Source: Gammaproteobacteria bacterium
GTDB lineage: Bacteria > Pseudomonadota > Gammaproteobacteria > S012-40
DNA: 64,000 bases
Assembly: GCA_029881255.1 (NCBI GenBank)
Contig: JAOUMY010000004.1
Span: 147,313 to 211,312 of the forward strand
Direction: 5' to 3'
Shown: in pieces, positions 62,876 to 64,000 of the stretch
Numbering within the stretch: the stretch's first letter is position 1
Layout of the letters: each line of letters begins with the position of its first letter
Program-made: the position numbers and the translations under genes
The notes under the pieces: model-generated
Databases searched by the model: none
The model's input: only the letters and a program-made list of their open reading frames with translations
Told to the model about the DNA's origin: nothing

Positions 62876-64000
62876 TTGCGCGGAGATAGAAGAATCGTCA
62901 TTACAGGTTTAGGTACGGTTTCCCCTTTGGGTCTAAACGTAAAAGACAACTGGGATGCGGTGCTTGCAGGTAAAAGTGGTATCAGGCCTCTCGAACACTT
63001 TGATGTATCTGATTTTGCTACCCGCTTTGGTGGTTCGGTTTGGGGCTTCAATGTCGAAGACTATATACCGAAAAAAGACGCCAAAAAGATGGATCCATTT
63101 ATTCATTACGGTATCGCAGCGGCATCAGAGGCAATCAAGGATTCGGGACTGGAAGTTACCGATGCAAATGCTGAACGCATAGGTGTTGCAATTGGTTCAG
63201 GTATCGGTGGACTTGGTGGCATCGAAAACGGTTACGCTGCCTGGTTGAAAGGTGGACCTCGCAAAATTTCGCCTTTCTTTGTACCCAGCAATATTATCAA
63301 TATGATTTCTGGCAATCTATCCATTATGTACGGATTGAAGGGTCCTAATATTGCGATCGTAACTGCCTGTACTACAGGTACGCACAGTATCGGTGAGGCC
63401 GCACGAATTATTGCTTATGGCGATGCCGATGTGATGGTTGCTGGTGGCGCCGAAATGGCGACCAGTATTACTGGTCTCGGTGGTTTTGCTGCAGCACGAG
63501 CTTTATCTTCACGTAACGATGATCCGCAAACGGCCAGTCGTCCGTGGGACGTCGACCGTGATGGCTTCGTATTGAGTGATGGTGCAGGTGTCGTCGTTCT
63601 TGAAGAATACGAGCACGCGAAAAAACGTGGTGCGAATATTTATGCGGAAGTCATCGGATATGGTCGCAGTGGTGATGCTTATCACATGACGTCGCCATCA
63701 GAAGGCGGTGACGGTGCACGTCGTTGTATGGAAAACGCATTAAACGATGCACGTATCAATGGCGTAGATGTGCAATATATCAATGCCCACGGTACCTCAA
63801 CTCCAGCTGGAGATAGGGCAGAAACTATGGCGGTCAAATCACAGTTTGGTGATTATGCTTATAAGCTCGCTGTGAGCTCGACTAAGTCGATGACCGGACA
63901 CATGCTTGGTGCTGCCGGTGGTATAGAGGCGATCTTCACCGCGCTGGCAATACGTGACCAGGTAGCTCCACCGACGATCAATATATTTAATCAGGACCCT
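62876..64000 (+). CDS. fabF: 3-oxoacyl-ACP synthase II, truncated by the window end
   Basis: The first 375 codons of the elongation condensing enzyme; about 37 residues are cut off by the window edge. It uses a TTG start ([19 protein letters not shown]) with GAGGA eight bases upstream; an ATG two bases earlier is out of frame. The catalytic Cys is in [14 protein letters not shown], with His in [11 protein letters not shown] and [17 protein letters not shown]. It completes the plsX-fabHDG-acpP-fabF block. Confidence 0.96.
   Translation, partial: MRGDRRIVITGLGTVSPLGLNVKDNWDAVLAGKSGIRPLEHFDVSDFATRFGGSVWGFNVEDYIPKKDAKKMDPFIHYGIAAASEAIKDSGLEVTDANAERIGVAIGSGIGGLGGIENGYAAWLKGGPRKISPFFVPSNIINMISGNLSIMYGLKGPNIAIVTACTTGTHSIGEAARIIAYGDADVMVAGGAEMATSITGLGGFAAARALSSRNDDPQTASRPWDVDRDGFVLSDGAGVVVLEEYEHAKKRGANIYAEVIGYGRSGDAYHMTSPSEGGDGARRCMENALNDARINGVDVQYINAHGTSTPAGDRAETMAVKSQFGDYAYKLAVSSTKSMTGHMLGAAGGIEAIFTALAIRDQVAPPTINIFNQDP

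Noticed and set aside
1-64000. CRISPR arrays, insertion sequences, prophage genes, tRNA and rRNA genes
   Set aside because: No regularly spaced repeats, transposase or phage motifs were seen in the frames, and no intergenic gap showed a convincing cloverleaf or rRNA segment by eye. A tRNA scan was not possible here.

Overview
The window is chromosomal DNA from a free-living, Gram-negative gammaproteobacterium of moderate GC content (mid-40s percent by eye). Three conserved gammaproteobacterial blocks support this: accD-folC-dedD-cvpA-purF at the left end, a glrK-qseG-glrR (qseE-qseG-qseF) two-component operon, and a Pseudomonas-like rne | rluC-HAD-sppA ... maf ... yceD-rpmF-plsX-fabH-fabD-fabG-acpP-fabF block at the right end. 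Lipoproteins, outer-membrane barrels, a rhombosortase and a DsrC/TusE-family protein fit a diderm, probably aquatic and possibly sulfur-metabolising relative. I cannot name the genus. I saw no tRNA, rRNA, CRISPR array, insertion sequence or prophage.

Layout. 0-5 kb: fatty-acid, folate and purine genes. 5-8 kb: a stand-alone cyclic-nucleotide-binding protein, a rhombosortase and a DUF1835 protein. 7.9-11.3 kb: a pstSCAB phosphate transporter operon on the minus strand. 11.5-15 kb: glrK-qseG-glrR, followed by a gene-poor stretch with a tiny membrane-protein gene. 15.6-25.8 kb: an ArsC-like reductase, a beta-helix lipoprotein, a NifU-domain protein, gpmI, ppsA, a GAF-GGDEF cyclase and htpG. 26-30.3 kb: a species-specific lipoprotein, three very small membrane-protein genes on the minus strand, an orphan OmpR-type regulator and a YcgN-family protein. 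30.4-37.2 kb: a four-gene minus-strand cell-surface cluster (TPR plus barrel, FecR, small secreted protein, 1033-residue propeller/PKD/HYR protein). 37.4-45.4 kb: a signalling island with a receptor-like protein, a STAS protein, a REC-PP2C-kinase protein, a NarL-type regulator, a periplasmic binding protein and a BarA-like hybrid kinase with an HPt domain. 45.4-64 kb: the rne to fabF block, interrupted by a DsrC-like gene, sdaA, a secreted protein and a two-subunit pyruvate carboxylase.

The most unusual items are: (1) a pair of homologous 34-residue single-span membrane proteins, plus a third small one, each with its own strong ribosome-binding site and its own terminator-like hairpin; (2) a partner-switching module resembling HsbR/HsbA or CrsR/CrsA, wired next to a binding protein and a hybrid kinase; (3) the surface-protein cluster; and (4) a DsrC-family protein lacking the terminal catalytic cysteine.

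Most housekeeping calls rest on diagnostic motifs and are secure. Regulatory sites, small ORFs and functional links between neighbours are inference from sequence alone.
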